Below, one piece after another: positions 61,449 to 64,000 of a stretch of 64,000 nucleotides of DNA. The DNA lies in assembly GCF_031755915.1 (NCBI RefSeq), contig NC_083384.1, forward strand, positions 30,671,001 through 30,735,000. Reading direction: 5' to 3'. The DNA is from Ziziphus jujuba (lineage: Eukaryota; Streptophyta; Magnoliopsida; Rosales; Rhamnaceae). Under the pieces are notes generated by a model. That model had not been told where the DNA came from. It saw nothing but the letters and a program-made list of their open reading frames with translations, and did no database searches. The translations under genes and the position numbers were made by a program. Positions within the stretch are counted from its first letter, which is position 1, and every line of letters starts with the position of its first letter.

Positions 61449-62162
61449 GTTTATAATATAACCTCCAAAACAACGAGTAAAAGCGTAATTGATCGATGAA
61501 AACTAAAGTTTCTTTGCTGGCTTTTGAATGTATAACACACTTTTAGAGATGACAGATCCAAACTCCGAACTATCTCTCTCTCTCCCTCTCTCTCTCTCTC
61601 TCTGCGAAGAAAGGTAAAGTTAAAGAAACATTATTATTATCATTATTATTATTTTTTTATGGTAAAGTAAAGAACAGTGCCGGCTTAAGGGTAAGACATA
61701 TTTTGAGTACTTACATTTTTTTTTTATTATTATTATTTGCCATTTCATTGTTGCCTTACGTACGCCACCAAATTGGTTGAGCCGGCCCTCGTAAAGAAGT
61801 TTCTCAATATATATATATATATATATAATTGCACTATAAAATAGATCAACTATACACCACACGTTGCACAAGAAGAGGTGTAGTAATGGAAAGAAACCGG
61901 ACAATTAATCACTTTGCAGGTCCAAAGTTGCTATTTTAACACCTGATAAGCTTCACGAGCGATTTGTTTTCACAATATTATATGCCAAGTCATATAGTGT
62001 TTGGGGGCTACAAAAGCTGTAAATAGTTGGGCAAAAATTGTGTATTGTTGGATTTGAACTCCCATAAAGTTGTAAATATACACCAATAATACACTCACCC
62101 AAATACCTCCTGGCAGATGGTTTCCACTGGGAGGAGCCCTTTTTTCACATTATTTTTTTTAC

Positions 62163-62202
<40 letters not shown>

Positions 62203-62426
62203 ATGCACTGCAAGGTGACTGGGTCAAGCGATTATGATTAAAATAAACTGAAAAGTGGAGCCCACCGCAACAAGAATATCTCGTGATGTCTTTTTCAAAA
62301 GCATCTTGAATGGCGTGAGTTAAAAGCATCTTTGATATTGCAGGTGTGTACGTGCTTTGTAACATAACTATATATATATATATATATAAAATAATTTTTT
62401 ATAAATATATATATATATATAAATTT
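61449..62426. other. Upstream region of TNL-4
   Basis: Contains a CT microsatellite (61566-61603) about 120-155 bp upstream of the start codon, AT repeats (61807-61827, 62371-62390, 62405-62420) and a 34-bp A run (62166-62199). A pyrimidine-rich 5' flank is common in plant promoters. No clear TATA box and no gene. Confidence 0.5.
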
Positions 62427-62570
62427 TATGGTGAGTACTGTCCGCATGAGTAATGCAGTATTAGTGACGGTTTTTCATAGTATTAACGATGGTTTTTTAA
62501 AAAATCGTTACCAATATTATAAAAAACCGTCACCAGTACTGCGGTACACATGAGAATCGTCCACACCATA
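62427..62570. mobile_element. Foldback (MITE-like) element
   Basis: The left arm from TATGGTG (62427) to about 62498 and the right arm to CACCATA (62570) are inverted copies: GCAGTATTAGTGACGGTTTTT faces AAAAAACCGTCACCAGTACT. The whole 144 bp could fold on itself. It is flanked by AT repeats; I see no clear target duplication. It has no coding capacity. Confidence 0.7.
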
Positions 62571-64000
62571 GACGAACTGTATATATATATATATAATAAT
62601 TTTACTATAACAAGATCCTATGTTTAAATGATATGTGTTTAAATTTTTTATATTTTGAAGGATTTCTATATTTGTTTTCTAAAAGATATATATATATATA
62701 TATATATATGAAAATGATTAGATATGTACATTATGGATGTGTTTACTATAACATTCTTGTATATATTATATGTTAATAATATGTATTTGTTTTTTTACCA
62801 AAAAGTAACTAAAAGCAACAAAAGAAGCTGTGCAAAATCAATTTATTTGCGTACATATGAATCCCAATATAATATTGAAGTAGCTACAAAAAATTTGTGC
62901 ATTGAATTAATAATTCCTAGTTATGATCCTATTGATGACGAATGAGTCATATATATGATTTCTGTTTGACATACATATTTTGAAGAATACCCTAAGGTCC
63001 TTTTACAGATCTTGCAGTAATGAACTTGGTCTTCAATTTTTCTTCGTTTTTTTTGTTTTTTATTATTCAAGGGCCTGTTTTATCTTTGGCTTTTTTTCCA
63101 CAGGAAACAGAGTACTTGAAAAATATGAAAGACATAAGAAAGAATACATGAGATAAAGAAACCCCACAATCTGAAGGACCAATGGAAGTTTAAAGAACTG
63201 AATCTCACTGCCAAGCACAAGCAGTACGTAGTTCAAAACTGCTTGGGAATAAATATTGCTTAAAGTGCGCATGCCGAATTGCCAATATAGTAATTTACCT
63301 CCAGGACTTGTCAAGACTGCCTAGTTCATATATTTCACACAATAATGACAGAACAATTATAAATTAACTACAAATCAAGAAAGTTTGATAGATTCCAGTA
63401 CTACTAAAAAAGCAACAAAGGAAACTAGAACCAAAACAGGTTATACATATAGAAACAAGAATTGAAAATGATTCTGCAGCAGTGATACTTTTGAGTACAA
63501 ATAGTGACAAAAAGTATTGGTACAGACAAAATTAACTAAACTTCTTAAGGTACAGTCTTAATCACTAAGCTAGTACTGCCACTGCTAGGGGCCAGAATAC
63601 TAACATGATTCTATGGGATTTATACAATCTCGAAGGCCAAATCCTTAAACTCAAGAACATGACTTTCTTTGTCTTCGGTAATAGTTTTGTCCTTAGCTGA
63701 TCTTCTCTGTATTTAATGTTTGTGGCATTGGGTTTCTTAGGTTCAAATCTCTCATCCACAGAAACTTTTTGAAGAAAGCAAGAAAAAAGAGTTCAATATG
63801 TCTAGAGAATGAAGGAGAGAAAGAGATCAGATAAATGGGATTTGAAGAATGGAGGTAAGGAGGGTGAAGCTGTTGTTCAACTTTGTTAATTATTTCTCCA
63901 AATAAGAGTCTATCTGGAATGAAGTCTAAGAATAGTCGAGTTTTTGAAAGAAAAACTTGTCCAAAAGTACAAAATAGAAAAAACTCATGTTCTAGCTACG
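62571..64000. repeat. AT-rich spacer and segmental duplication copy 2
   Basis: After AT repeats (62580-62596, 62687-62708), the region from about 62805 is the partner of 51700-52930. It includes the frame 63063-63314 (IQFFKLPLVLQIVG) and a decayed partner of the 52455 frame at about 63540-63760 (same DKESHVLEFKDLAFEIV but with two stops and a shift). No other gene is seen before the window ends. Confidence 0.65.

Noticed and set aside
1..64000. tRNA, rRNA, CRISPR array or bacterial-type operon
   Set aside because: None seen by eye. Short repeats here are plant microsatellites or LTR parts, and the genes are split by introns.

Overview
The window looks like a plant nuclear chromosome: AT-rich, split genes with GT/AG introns, many simple repeats and nested LTR retrotransposons. 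TIR-NB-LRR (TNL) immune receptor genes are absent from grasses, so the source is a eudicot. The style of the TNL proteins reminds me of Rosales (Rhamnaceae/Rosaceae), but that is an impression and not a proof.

The backbone is a tandem array of TNL genes, all on the minus strand with one shared exon plan: TIR exon, NB-ARC exon, short LRR exon, long LRR exon, C-JID exon, then a predicted 3'UTR intron. TNL-2 (23189-27955; predicted 1219 aa) and TNL-4 (56823-61448; predicted 1214 aa) are open across all exons and join in phase. TNL-1 (8193-11071) and TNL-3 (34867-49248) are dead. TNL-1 has stops, frameshifts, a lost acceptor and a copia element in its long LRR exon. TNL-3 has a copia element in its TIR exon, a 1-nt deletion in kinase-2, a stop in the LRR exon and a broken C-JID exon. 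Smaller TNL relics lie near 20.2, 31.8, 53.2 and 54.3-55.8 kb.

Three Ty1/copia elements are present. Copia-1 (1-8192, left edge outside the window) sits in TNL-1. Copia-2 (about 12047-19476) lies upstream of TNL-1 and keeps only gag-protease and the start of the integrase region. Copia-3 (43412-48987) has a perfect ATAGT target duplication and sits in TNL-3. Three members of one 3.1-3.6 kb non-coding TG...CA family, most likely solo LTRs of a large Gypsy-type element, are inserted in Copia-1 (A), in the 5' LTR of Copia-2 (B) and in the last intron of TNL-3 (C, perfect TTAAT duplication). This gives two clear nested insertions.

The spacers are not unique sequence. Blocks recur at matching places beside each TNL, which shows that gene and flank were duplicated together. 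They include the 3'UTR exon block, a short hydrophobic reading frame on the opposite strand, and an unidentified 67-codon reading frame present in two copies. The TNLs would act as intracellular immune receptors: LRR/C-JID for recognition, NB-ARC as nucleotide switch, TIR as NADase. I found no tRNA, rRNA or CRISPR, and no convincing unrelated protein-coding gene.
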